DNA from: Bacillota bacterium
GTDB lineage: Bacteria; Bacillota; Clostridia; Christensenellales; CAG-138
NCBI GenBank assembly: GCA_023458355.1
Contig: JAEWZS010000178.1
Location: forward strand, 1 to 11,470
DNA: 11,470 bases
Direction of reading: 5' to 3'
A program made the position numbers and the translations under genes. The first letter of the stretch is position 1; every line of letters starts with the position of its first letter. Positions 1 to 6,556 of the stretch are shown in pieces. The notes beneath the pieces are model-generated. The model saw nothing but the letters and a program-made list of their open reading frames with translations, ran no database searches and was not told the DNA's origin.

Positions 1-45
1 AGGCGCAAGAGTTCAACTCCCCTTACCTTAGATCGGGGGTGCAGT

Positions 46-804
46 ATGGCTGAGGTTAACAGCGGCGCAGCAGAAAAATTATGGGAGAGTTATAAGCGCG
101 ACAGCTCGCTTGAAAACAAGAATGAGCTCGTCATGCATTATCTTTATCTCGTAAAAAGCATCGTGTATCGCTTGATGCCTACGTACGAAGGGTACTCCAA
201 CTTTGATGATCTTTTAAGTTGCGGTGTACTTGGGCTCATCGATGCCATAAATAAATACGACATATCGCGTGACATACGCTTTGAAAGCTATGCGAAGCTT
301 CGGATACGCGGGGAGATCATCGACAATATGCGGCGTCAGGACTGGGCACCGTCGAGCCTGCGCAGGAAAATTCAATCTGTAAGCAATGCCTACGCAAGCC
401 TTGAAAAAGAGTTATTGCGAGCACCTACCGATTTTGAAGTGGCGGATTATCTCGGTATGGAGGAAAAGGAGCTTCAGAAACTGCTCGACAAAACGCATAC
501 CTTTAACGTATTGCATTTTGAAGAATTGGTATCGAGTGAAATGAGCATTGCCGCCGTGGTACCGGATACGTCGGAAACGCCCGAGGAGCGCTTGGAAAGC
601 AAGGAAATGAAGCGCATGCTCGGAGATATGATTGAGAGCCTCCCCGAGAAGGAAAGGCTTGTAATTACGCTTTACTATTACGAGGAGCTTACACTCAAAG
701 AGATTGCGCATATACTCGGGGTGTCCGAGAGCCGCGCTTCGCAGATACATTCCAAAGCTATGCTCAAATTCCGCTCGAAATTGCAGAATGCGTTGAATCA
801 ATAA
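46..804 (+). CDS. fliA: RNA polymerase sigma-28 factor (FliA/SigD)
   Basis: This is the alternative sigma factor that directs RNA polymerase to late flagellar, motility and chemotaxis promoters. At 252 aa it has the normal FliA length. Region 2 spans about residues 25-110 and carries the family signature: FDDLLSCGVLGLIDAINKYD, then FESYAKLRIRGEIIDNMR, then DW-PSSLRRK. Region 3 follows at about 115-150 (PTDFEVADYLGM). Region 4 lies at about 197-248, with LPEKERLVITLYYYEELTLKEIA and the helix-turn-helix ILGVSESRASQIHSKAM. A GGGGG tract six bases upstream of the ATG serves as ribosome binding site. The reading frame is open back to base 1, but the homologous part begins near this ATG. The gene is followed ten bases later by fapA, so the two are probably co-transcribed. 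Its anti-sigma partner FlgM is encoded at 6257. Identification is secure; the exact start is likely. Confidence 0.96.
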   Translation: MAEVNSGAAEKLWESYKRDSSLENKNELVMHYLYLVKSIVYRLMPTYEGYSNFDDLLSCGVLGLIDAINKYDISRDIRFESYAKLRIRGEIIDNMRRQDWAPSSLRRKIQSVSNAYASLEKELLRAPTDFEVADYLGMEEKELQKLLDKTHTFNVLHFEELVSSEMSIAAVVPDTSETPEERLESKEMKRMLGDMIESLPEKERLVITLYYYEELTLKEIAHILGVSESRASQIHSKAMLKFRSKLQNALNQ

Positions 805-814
805 GGAGGATCGC

Positions 815-2503
815 GTGTCTGAAAAAGAGAAACGGAGCGGGCCGTTCGGCTTTCTCAAAAAGAACGCTACAGTCAGCGGCTCCGAAAAGAAAGAGAGTTT
901 GAAGTCACATTACATACCCTGGTACGATTTCTCATTCGATCAGGATGGCGTACATGTGCGCTTCTATTACAACCCGGGTGTAAACTCGCCGCTTAAGAGC
1001 GAGCTTGTCTGCTACGATATTGAGCGCCGTAAAATCGAAAAAGCGGACATATCAAAGCTCAACGAATGTATGCTTGCGGGTGAGACGAACTGCCTTATTG
1101 CGCCGCCGCAGGAAGAAAAGGCCGTGGATGGAGGCATCTATGTACTCACGGCACGCGACGAAATGACGGCAACTTTGCAGCTTTTGCCGCCGGCGGGTGA
1201 AGGAAAAGCCCTCACATACGATGCGGTGCTTTCCGTCATTAACGACGAGTATAAAATAAGCTATGGACTTGACGAAAACGCGGTACGCACGGCGGTATCA
1301 AGCGGCATCTTTTTTGAGCCTGTTTCTATCGCGCAAGGCAAACCCGCCACGGCAGGTACGGACGCGTACCTAAACTTCCGTTTCAAAACGAACATGCTCA
1401 AAGATTCATTTCGAGCGGAGCTCCCTGTATACAACGAAAAGGAGTTTTTTACTGTCGCCCGCGAAGGTGATGTACTGGTGGAAAAAACACCGTACAACAA
1501 TGGCGTGGCAGGCATCACTGTGCGCGGGATGACGCTTCACGCCGTAGAGGGGCGCGACTGTCGGCTGCCCGAAGGGTTAGGCGTTACGGCCTCGGACGAC
1601 GGTATTTACCTTTACGCAGCAAGAGAGGGACGCCCATATCTAATGGGCGGCCGGGTGCTTATTTCAGACGTGATGGCTGTTGATGGCGATGTGGACCTGG
1701 CGATTGGAGATATCGATTTTGACGGAGATGTACTGATTCGCGGCAACGTGCAAAGCGGCATGATCGTGCGCGCCACGGGCAATGTCGAAATAGGCGGAGC
1801 TGTGGAGGCGGCCGCCATCGATGCCGGCCGCGACATTGTGCTCTTTCAGGGTATGCAAGGTGCTGATACGGGAGCGCTCCGGGCGGGCGGCGATATCTAC
1901 GCGCGCTACATCATCCGCGCAAGCGTAGAGGCCGACGGTAATTTATACGGGGATTATGTCGTGAGCTCGCAGATAAGCGTTATGGGTATGGTGCGTATGA
2001 TGGGGAGCCACGCGAAGATATTCGGCGGTATGCTGCGCGCATCGTCTCGCATATGGGTAAACGCCATAGGCACAGTTTCGGGTGAAAAGACCACCATCGA
2101 GATAGGTTCCTCGCCAAAGCTTCGCAAGCGGCTTATAGAGCTTGAGGATAAGCGTACACAGACAAAGGTGCAGCTTGAAAAGATCGATAACCTCGTGCGC
2201 GTACCCATTCCGCGCACGGAAACGCCGGAGCGGCTCGAAATGCGAAAGAAGCTCGCAATGAGCCGCGACATGGTGCTTATTACCCTCGATGAGCTCACGC
2301 GAGAGGTTGATGAATTGAAAAATGAGATTAAGCGGCGGTCCGACGGGAGGCTCCATGTGCGCGGTGAGGTTGCCGCCGAAGTACGCATCATCATCGATGG
2401 CATAGCCATCGTTACGCGCGCACGCGCATTTAGCGCAAGCTACCGCTGCCGCGACGGCTCGGTGGTAGCTACATCGTATGAGGGCGATAGTGAGGAAAGC
2501 TAA
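815..2503 (+). CDS. fapA: FapA/DUF342 family protein (flagellar assembly protein A)
   Basis: This is a 562-residue FapA-type (DUF342) protein, a family often found next to fliA in Clostridia; its biochemical role is not settled. After a basic, low-complexity start, the FapA N-terminal part covers about residues 115-265, including LTYDAVLSVINDEYKISYGLDE-like and G-AGITVRGMTL segments. A right-handed beta-helix of short G-D/N-V repeats follows at about 275-420 (for example VDGDVDLAIGDIDFDGDVLI and RGNVQSGMIVRATGNVEIGG). Next come a charged coiled coil (about 430-510, LRKRLIELEDKRTQ) and a short beta tail. The start is GTG at 815, chosen because AAGGAGGA lies four bases before it at 803-810; there is no competing ATG. 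The stop codon sits inside a small palindrome (2495-2510) that begins the hairpin-rich element downstream. No signal peptide or membrane segment is visible. Confidence 0.9.
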   Translation: MSEKEKRSGPFGFLKKNATVSGSEKKESLKSHYIPWYDFSFDQDGVHVRFYYNPGVNSPLKSELVCYDIERRKIEKADISKLNECMLAGETNCLIAPPQEEKAVDGGIYVLTARDEMTATLQLLPPAGEGKALTYDAVLSVINDEYKISYGLDENAVRTAVSSGIFFEPVSIAQGKPATAGTDAYLNFRFKTNMLKDSFRAELPVYNEKEFFTVAREGDVLVEKTPYNNGVAGITVRGMTLHAVEGRDCRLPEGLGVTASDDGIYLYAAREGRPYLMGGRVLISDVMAVDGDVDLAIGDIDFDGDVLIRGNVQSGMIVRATGNVEIGGAVEAAAIDAGRDIVLFQGMQGADTGALRAGGDIYARYIIRASVEADGNLYGDYVVSSQISVMGMVRMMGSHAKIFGGMLRASSRIWVNAIGTVSGEKTTIEIGSSPKLRKRLIELEDKRTQTKVQLEKIDNLVRVPIPRTETPERLEMRKKLAMSRDMVLITLDELTREVDELKNEIKRRSDGRLHVRGEVAAEVRIIIDGIAIVTRARAFSASYRCRDGSVVATSYEGDSEES

Positions 2504-2561
2504 CGCTTTCTTTCGCGGAAATGGCGTGCCGCCATTTTCGCGAGGGGGATACGGGGGGCTT

Positions 2562-2656
2562 TTCACATCCGCCTGTCGCGCTTCGGCGCTCCCACCCTAC
2601 GGGTACTACTGATGTCGCCTTCGGCGACAAATAAGGTTGCGGGCGGCGGATGTGAA
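2562..2656. repeat. Branched stem of the left arm with three inner hairpins
   Basis: A perfect 12-bp stem (TTCACATCCGCC 2562-2573 with GGCGGATGTGAA 2645-2656) encloses three hairpins: GCGC-TTCG-GCGC (2578-2589, a cUUCGg tetraloop), ACCC-TAC-GGGT (2594-2604) and TGTCGCC-TTC-GGCGACA (2613-2629). The right arm has an equivalent 12-bp stem at 3056-3102, with different sequence and one inner hairpin (AAATGC-GTA-GCATTT, 3074-3088). Confidence 0.75.
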
Positions 2657-2691
2657 GGGAACGAAAGGCTACGCCTTTTATCCGTTTTGAC

Positions 2692-2742
2692 ACGCAAGGC
2701 CAAAGGCCTTGGCCCAAAGGGCTCCGGCTTCGCCGGACGCGT
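2692..2742. repeat. Left-arm-only insert of three tandem hairpins
   Basis: This 51-base block splits the left half of the long inverted repeat, whose right half is continuous except for two bases. It is closed by ACGC/GCGT and contains AAGGCC-AAA-GGCCTT (2696-2710), GCCC-AAA-GGGC (2712-2722) and TCCGGC-TTC-GCCGGA (2723-2737). It looks like a REP-type hairpin cluster inserted into, or expanded within, one arm. Confidence 0.65.
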
Positions 2743-2761
2743 ACATGTCGTCAAAGTCGGA

Positions 2762-2998
2762 TTAAAGTCAAGGGTGCGCCCGTTGACAATCCTGGAGCTA
2801 TCGGGGACGCAGCCACTCGAACCCAATTGGGGGCAAGGGCTCTACTCTTGCCGATTCCGTGGACGCATAGACCATCATGCATACGCGTGGGCCGATATAG
2901 AATCGGCTCATACGAGATTTCGTGATTATTGTAGAGACGAACTCCTATCCGCCCGTCCTAATGGGGTTTATTAAGGGGTCACAGCCCCTTGATTATAT
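2762..2998 (+). ncRNA. Putative large structured RNA, possibly HEARO/IscB-type omega RNA
   Basis: This core is enclosed by the long inverted repeat and has no convincing protein. It folds into a chain of stems: GTCAA-GGG-tgcg-CCC-(g)-TTGAC (2767-2787), GGCAAG/CTTGCC (2832-2852), GCCGAT/ATCGGC (2891-2907), ACGA/TCGT (2912-2923) and AAGGGG/CCCCTT (2973-2990). Stretches such as GACGCAGCCACTCGAACCC, GTGGACGCATAGACC and TACGAGATTTCGTG resemble, from memory only, conserved positions of the HEARO RNA, now known as the guide-bearing omega RNA of IscB/IsrB nucleases. The size, about 200-240 bases, also fits. No IscB or IsrB gene is present, so this would be an orphan, non-autonomous copy. The + strand is chosen from that resemblance. 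Alternatives are another class of large bacterial RNA, or the interior of a MITE. That it is a structured non-coding core is better supported than the family name. Confidence 0.5.
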
Positions 2999-3159
2999 TC
3001 CGGCTTTGACGACATGTGCGTCAAAACGGATGAAATCCGAAGGATTTCGTTCCTGTCACGGTTTGCCGCCCGGAAATGCGTAGCATTTTAGGCAAATCGT
3101 GATAAACCCCCTCGCGGAAATGGCCTCAGCCATTTTCGCGAAAGCGAAGCGGAGGACGT

Positions 3160-3492
3160 ATGGGAGATATAGGTTTCGGATCGTCAAAAATCATGATCCA
3201 TAAGGCTACGGAGGTTTCTCGTGAGGTGAGCAATCTTCTAAAATCCGCTGAACAGGCGCAGGCGTCTGCTCAAAAAGCGGTCAATGCACAAGTCGATGCG
3301 ATGCAAAGAACTGTGCAAGATGTGAACAAGGCCGAGGCTGCAGCCACAATACAAGACGACCAAAATAGTAGGGGTGAGGGCCACTCAGAGCGCGAACGCG
3401 AGGCTGAGCAGGCCAACCGCGAGGCTGAGGAGACTATCATCGCTCAGGCGGATGTGGGCACGCAACAACGCCTGCTCGATATCCGCATATAG
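3160..3492 (+). CDS. Hypothetical protein, Gln/Ala/Glu-rich, in flagellar operon
   Basis: I do not recognise the family. The 110-residue product starts MGDIGFGSSKIMIHKATEVSREVSNLL and continues with alanine-, glutamine- and glutamate-rich sequence (about residues 25-60 and 75-105) that should be helical, perhaps a coiled coil. There is no signal peptide, membrane segment or cysteine. The ATG is supported by GGAGGA at 3151-3156, which lies just beyond the right end of the palindromic element. The next gene begins 16 bases after the stop, so the two are probably translated from the same message. Its place between FapA and a SwrB-like protein suggests a small flagellum-associated product, but that is inference from position only. 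Confidence 0.7.
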   Translation: MGDIGFGSSKIMIHKATEVSREVSNLLKSAEQAQASAQKAVNAQVDAMQRTVQDVNKAEAAATIQDDQNSRGEGHSEREREAEQANREAEETIIAQADVGTQQRLLDIRI

Positions 3493-3508
3493 CTTAGAAA
3501 GGGAAATT

Positions 3509-4063
3509 ATGACATACGAATACTACATCTTTGCGGGTTTTGTTTTTTTGCTGCTCGTCGCGGTGCTCTATCTAAACCAGATGTTCAAAAAGTCCCGTAA
3601 TGAGGGAGATATAAGAGACGACAGGGAGCGCAAGCTCTATGCGCTCTACCAAAACCTCGATGAAGAAATGCTCGCGCTCGATGCGGATATTGGCCGCGCG
3701 CGCAGCGAGAACGATGAAAAGCTCAAACGCATGGAAGAGCTTTTGCAAAAGATGGAGGCTTTAAGCGCCGAGTTTAGCGCTAAGACGGAGTGCGCCCGCG
3801 CGGAGCTGACTGCCGTTGCAGAACAAGCTAAGGCGCAGACTCAAGTTCAGGCCCAAGCGCAGTCCGATTTGGATACTGCAAAGCCGGAGCCGCAAAAGAA
3901 CGAAACAAAACGCTCGGACGAGAAGAAGCTTTTAAAACGTCGTTCACCAAGAGCCGAGCAGGTGCGAAAAATGCATAGCGACGGTCTCGAGCCCGAAGAG
4001 ATTGCGCGCGACCTTGCTATTTCGCGCGGCGAAGTGGAGCTTATTTTGGGCATTGGGAAGTAG
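3509..4063 (+). CDS. SwrB/YlxL-like membrane-anchored protein (DUF6115-type C-terminus)
   Basis: This is a 184-residue protein with one N-terminal membrane segment (about residues 6-22, YIFAGFVFLLLVAVLYL), then a charged helical, coiled-coil-like region (about 35-110), a Gln/Ala/Lys linker, and a C-terminal helix-turn-helix-like block at about 150-184 (RAEQVRKMHSDGLEPEEIARDLAISRGEVELIL). That design matches B. subtilis SwrB (YlxL), encoded directly after sigD, which promotes flagellar export-apparatus activation. The start at 3509 is chosen because GAAAGGG lies just upstream and the membrane segment then sits at the N-terminus. The same frame is open upstream to 3374, but that part overlaps the preceding gene and encodes arginine-rich shadow sequence. 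A strong terminator follows at 4083. The SwrB relationship rests on architecture and position. Confidence 0.8.
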   Translation: MTYEYYIFAGFVFLLLVAVLYLNQMFKKSRNEGDIRDDRERKLYALYQNLDEEMLALDADIGRARSENDEKLKRMEELLQKMEALSAEFSAKTECARAELTAVAEQAKAQTQVQAQAQSDLDTAKPEPQKNETKRSDEKKLLKRRSPRAEQVRKMHSDGLEPEEIARDLAISRGEVELILGIGK

Positions 4064-4082
4064 TAAACCACAATATATGCGC

Positions 4083-4137
4083 ACCCCTTTTTTTGCGCCG
4101 TGTTTAGCCAAGAAACTTTGGCTGCGGCGCAATTTTT
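4083..4137. terminator. Strong, possibly bidirectional intrinsic terminator
   Basis: The stem TTGCGCCG/CGGCGCAA (4093-4100 with 4125-4132) encloses a second stem, AGCCAA/TTGGCT. Runs of T follow on the right (4133-4137) and precede on the left (4088-4094, read as A-rich on the RNA). It closes the fliA-fapA-swrB operon and separates it from the next one. Confidence 0.85.
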
Positions 4138-4139
4138 AT

Positions 4140-4166
4140 TAAAGAAAAACGCATTTCTATCGATGT
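4140..4166 (+). promoter_or_regulatory. Probable sigma-28 (FliA/SigD) promoter for the rod-to-csrA operon
   Basis: TAAA at 4140-4143, a 15-base spacer, and ATCGATGT at 4159-4166 match the sigma-28 consensus TAAA-N15-GCCGATAA in the whole -35 box and in the central CGAT of the -10 box. It lies between the terminator and the first rod gene, where a promoter is needed. A sigma-A reading (TATATA at 4169) lacks a convincing -35 box. Confidence 0.65.
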
Positions 4167-4231
4167 AGTATATAGGATAGTGCGCGTATTATAGCAAGTT
4201 ACGCACTGTTGTTTCGGAAAGGAGTTTTGCG

Positions 4232-4990
4232 ATGCTTCGCAGTATTTATATGAGCGCGACCAACATGGTGCTCCAGCGCGCCAAGGTGGACGCAATCACC
4301 AATAACATCGCCAATACCGACACAACGGGGTATAAAAGCGACAAGGTCGTCTCACGCTCGTTCTCCGATATGCTCATCAGCCGTTTGGACGATCCCAATG
4401 TGGTTCGCACTTCGCAGCAGATCGGCAGCCTCAACACGGGCGTACATGTGGATGAGCTCGTTACCGATTTCTCGCAAGGCTCTCTGGAGCAGACGGGCAG
4501 CAATTCGAACCTTGCCATCAACGGCGAAAATGCTTTTTTCGTGGTCAATACCACAGCGGGTGATCGCTATACGCGCGACGGCAGCTTCTACGTGAACGCC
4601 GAAGGCTATCTTGTCACCTCCGCCGGTGACCGCGTTATGGGAGAAAACGGAGCAATCCGCGTCAACACAAACGACTTCTCCGTGGACGCGCAGGGTAATG
4701 TTAAGGCCAAAGATCAGGCGGTCGGTAAGCTCCGCATCGTGAGCTTTTCCGATACGGCAGCGTTAAGGAAAACCGGCGACAGTCTGTTTTATAACTACGG
4801 TGGTGCAGCGGTTACCCCGGCGTTAAATTATAGCGTCCAGCAGGGGTATTTGGAGGTATCCAATACCAACATCACAAGCCAGGTTGTAGATCTTATGACC
4901 GCATCACGCTCGTATGAAACCAGCCAGCGCATTGTGAAGATGCTCGACGAATCGCTCAGTAAAACCGTGAACGAAGTAGGAAGGGTATAG
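4232..4990 (+). CDS. flgF: Flagellar rod protein, FlgF/FlhO type
   Basis: This is a 252-residue member of the flagellar hook/rod family (FlgF/FlgG; B. subtilis FlhO), part of the axial rod that crosses the cell envelope and exported by the flagellar type III system. The N-terminal rod motif is clear at residues 1-40 (MLRSIYMSATNMVLQRAKVDAITNNIANTDTTGYKSD). The central FlgE/F/G domain includes NLAINGENAFFVV and RYTRDGSFYVNAEGYLV at about 95-135. The C-terminal rod motif is at about 205-250 (QQGYLEVSNTNITSQVVDLMTASRSYETSQRIVKMLDE). AAAGGAG lies seven bases before the ATG. It is the first gene after the sigma-28-type promoter, and its stop is one base before the next start, so translation is probably coupled. 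Assignment to FlgF rather than FlgG is by position and similarity to FlhO. Confidence 0.9.
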   Translation: MLRSIYMSATNMVLQRAKVDAITNNIANTDTTGYKSDKVVSRSFSDMLISRLDDPNVVRTSQQIGSLNTGVHVDELVTDFSQGSLEQTGSNSNLAINGENAFFVVNTTAGDRYTRDGSFYVNAEGYLVTSAGDRVMGENGAIRVNTNDFSVDAQGNVKAKDQAVGKLRIVSFSDTAALRKTGDSLFYNYGGAAVTPALNYSVQQGYLEVSNTNITSQVVDLMTASRSYETSQRIVKMLDESLSKTVNEVGRV

Positions 4991-4991
4991 T

Positions 4992-5759
4992 ATGGTACAG
5001 GCAACATTTTCCGCGAAATCTGCGCTTAAAGCACAACAAAACAGGCTTGACGTGATCGCAAACAATATCGCCAACATCGATACGACCGGGTTTCGGTCCT
5101 CCCGCGTCGATTTTAAGGATACGCTTTACAACACCATCAAGCGCACCGATGAAATGGAGCCGGATGCAAACCTCCAGCGCGGCAGCGGCGTGAGGGTTAG
5201 CGCCACAACGCTGTCGATGGAGAACGGCACGCCTGTCGGAACGGGTATTTCGCTCGATTTCTGCATCGGCGGGGCAGGTTTTTTTACCCTTAGAGCGCCT
5301 GACGGCGGAATGCTATACACGCGCGACGGCATATTTGCCGTGAGTAACGAAGGCGGCTCGCGCTACCTTGTAAACGCGCAGGGCTACTATGTACTCGATA
5401 AGTCCGGCAACCGCATCACAATCCCCCAGGGGGCGGATACCTCTGCAATCTCCTGTGCGGAAGACGGCACCCTTTCTTTTAACGGTACGTCATTTTCTTC
5501 CCTTGGTGTCAGCGAGTTCCCAAATCCTGTCGGGCTCGAGGCTGTTGGCGGAAACAACTTCCGCGCTACCGCTGCTTCCGGCACTGCGACCGCAAGCACA
5601 AGTCCGTCTGTGATGCAGGGCTTTTACGAAAGCTCAAATGTCGATCTCGCTTCCGAGATGACGCGTCTTATCCGCGCACAGAAGGCGTTTTCCTTTGCGG
5701 CGAGGGCACTAACAACCGCAGATGAAATGGACGCCATGGCAAATAATTTGCGCACATAA
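4992..5759 (+). CDS. flgG: Flagellar rod protein, FlgG/FlhP type
   Basis: This is the second rod protein of the pair (255 aa), probably the distal rod component equivalent to B. subtilis FlhP. Residues 1-40 hold the rod motif (QNRLDVIANNIANIDTTGFRSSRVDFKDTLY). The middle has DFCIGGAGFFTL and MLYTRDGIFAVS at about 85-115. The C-terminus (about 205-252) carries VMQGFYESSNVDLASEMTRLIRAQKAFSFAARALTTADEM followed by ANNLR, the diagnostic end of FlgG proteins. The ATG follows the preceding stop by one base, with a GGAAGGG site inside the end of the upstream gene. The two neighbours are paralogues that share N- and C-terminal helices but differ in the middle, as expected for rod proteins. Confidence 0.92.
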   Translation: MVQATFSAKSALKAQQNRLDVIANNIANIDTTGFRSSRVDFKDTLYNTIKRTDEMEPDANLQRGSGVRVSATTLSMENGTPVGTGISLDFCIGGAGFFTLRAPDGGMLYTRDGIFAVSNEGGSRYLVNAQGYYVLDKSGNRITIPQGADTSAISCAEDGTLSFNGTSFSSLGVSEFPNPVGLEAVGGNNFRATAASGTATASTSPSVMQGFYESSNVDLASEMTRLIRAQKAFSFAARALTTADEMDAMANNLRT

Positions 5760-5779
5760 CATGAAGGTGGGGGAGCGAT

Positions 5780-6226
5780 ATGGCAACGGATATCCGTCAA
5801 TGTAAAATGTGCGGCAAGCTCTTTCACAGCCTTGGAAACCCGCTTTGCAGCGAATGTAACGATGAAATGGATCGACGCTTCATAAAGGTGCGCGATTTCA
5901 TCTATGCGCATCCTGAGGCTTCTATACCGGAGATCGTGGAAAAGACCGAGGTCCCCGAGAAGAACATTTTGGCGTTTTTACGCGAGGAAAGGCTTGTACT
6001 CGCACACGCGACGGGGCTGTTAAACTGCGAACGCTGTTTATCGCCTATATCGTCGGGGCGATTCTGCGAGGACTGCAAGAACCAGCTTATAAAGGCGCTT
6101 AAGCCAAATGTGGTGCACAAAGCGGCGGAGCAGACAGAGCCTGAGGTTGAAAAGCAGCCGCAAAAGAAAGAATCTAAGAGGAACGACGGACAGGGAATGA
6201 TTTATTCCCGATACCGCAGAAGCTGA
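5780..6226 (+). CDS. yvyF: YvyF-like flagellar operon zinc-ribbon protein (TIGR03826 type)
   Basis: This 148-residue cytoplasmic protein has two zinc-ribbon-like clusters: C8-x2-C11 with C23-x2-C26 (CKMCGKLF, LCSECN), and C83-x2-C86 with C96-x2-C99 (CERCLSP, FCEDC). Between them is a helix-turn-helix-like segment at about residues 48-72 (SIPEIVEKTEVPEKNILAFLREERL). The C-terminal 40 residues are charged and disordered-looking. This arrangement and the place immediately before flgM match B. subtilis YvyF. The molecular role is not well established; regulation of the flagellar genes next to it is a plausible inference. The ATG at 5780 follows a GGTGGGGGAG site. A 6-bp perfect hairpin (GGGAAT/ATTCCC, 6193-6209) lies within the 3' end. 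Confidence 0.85.
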   Translation: MATDIRQCKMCGKLFHSLGNPLCSECNDEMDRRFIKVRDFIYAHPEASIPEIVEKTEVPEKNILAFLREERLVLAHATGLLNCERCLSPISSGRFCEDCKNQLIKALKPNVVHKAAEQTEPEVEKQPQKKESKRNDGQGMIYSRYRRS

Positions 6227-6256
6227 TTTGAATTGGTTTAAAAGGAGGGATGCATT

Positions 6257-6535
6257 GTGAGAATTAATTCTATACCGCCAAAGGATCTGTACCTGCAATA
6301 TGTCAACAGCACAAGGGACATAACACCGAGTGTTACGAGAGCCAGTTTGGGCTCTGATAAAGTTGAACTGACCGACAGCGCAAAAACATTTTCTGCGGCT
6401 CTTCGTGCCGCTAAGGCGGGTATCGGAGGTGAGGTTAATGCCGCATCCAAAGTGGAGGGCATTAAAAAGCGCATCGAAGAAAACGATTACCACATTGCCG
6501 GCATTGCTGTAGCCGAAAAGATGCTTGGCCTCTAA
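6257..6535 (+). CDS. flgM: Anti-sigma-28 factor FlgM
   Basis: FlgM binds and inhibits sigma-28 until the hook-basal body is complete; it is then removed from the cytoplasm or inactivated. At 92 aa it has normal length. The C-terminal half contains the sigma-binding region, VELTDSAKTFSAALRAAKA (about residues 36-54) and VEGIKKRIEENDYHIAGIAVAEKML (about 66-90), matching the typical VxxIKxxIxxGxYxVxxxxVAxKLL ending. The N-terminal half is disordered-looking, as usual. The start is GTG at 6257, six bases after AAAGGAGGGA. A short hairpin, CCTCT-AAA-AGAGG, spans the stop codon. The gene is upstream of flgN, flgK and flgL in the standard Bacillota order, and its target sigma factor is encoded at 46-804. 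Confidence 0.92.
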   Translation: MRINSIPPKDLYLQYVNSTRDITPSVTRASLGSDKVELTDSAKTFSAALRAAKAGIGGEVNAASKVEGIKKRIEENDYHIAGIAVAEKMLGL

Positions 6536-6556
6536 AAGAGGTCGTCAGGACGCGAG

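Larger units (their letters stand above)
2504..3152. repeat. Giant mirror-symmetric hairpin-array palindrome (mobile or repeat element candidate)
   Basis: This is the whole 656-base gap between fapA and the next gene. Going inward, the two sides pair step by step: a nearly identical 28-29 base hairpin at each end (2514-2542 and 3113-3140, arms CGCGGAAATGGC and GCCATTTTCGCG); AGGGGG 2543-2548 with CCCCCT 3107-3112; a closed 12-bp stem on each side (2562-2573/2645-2656 and 3056-3067/3091-3102); GGAACG 2658-2663 with CGTTCC 3048-3053; a local hairpin on each side (2664-2678 and 3032-3048); ATCCGTTTTGAC 2680-2691 with its exact complement 3020-3031; and 2743-2761 with 2999-3017, 18 of 19 positions complementary plus one G-U. 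Many inner hairpins have three-base loops, as in REP-type sequences. The element fits exactly between the fapA stop and the ribosome binding site of the next gene. It could be a MITE-like repeat, a split palindrome with an insertion, or one very large structured RNA. Confidence 0.75.

Noticed and set aside
1..53. Possible 3' end of a gene upstream of fliA, such as a cheD- or PilZ-type gene.
   Set aside because: Two frames end here (stops at 29-31 and 51-53), but neither nine- nor sixteen-residue tail is recognisable, so no call can be supported.
1943..2566. A 207-codon open frame on the - strand opposite fapA.
   Set aside because: It is antisense to a well-recognised gene, with histidine-, cysteine- and arginine-rich composition typical of a shadow frame.
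2612..2974. A 120-codon open frame on the + strand within the hairpin array.
   Set aside because: It runs through hairpins and the structured core, has no ribosome binding site, mixed composition and no recognisable motif; it is most likely a chance frame over structured RNA or repeat DNA.
2762..2998. Group II or group I intron in the core of the palindrome.
   Set aside because: A GTGCG occurs at 2774-2778 region, but no domain V-like hairpin with an AGC/GUU catalytic triad and no intron-encoded protein or catalytic group I core could be seen.
3374..3508. Upstream extension of the SwrB-like gene.
   Set aside because: The extra 45 residues overlap the preceding gene, are arginine/serine-rich and would bury the membrane segment; the ATG at 3509 has a good ribosome binding site.
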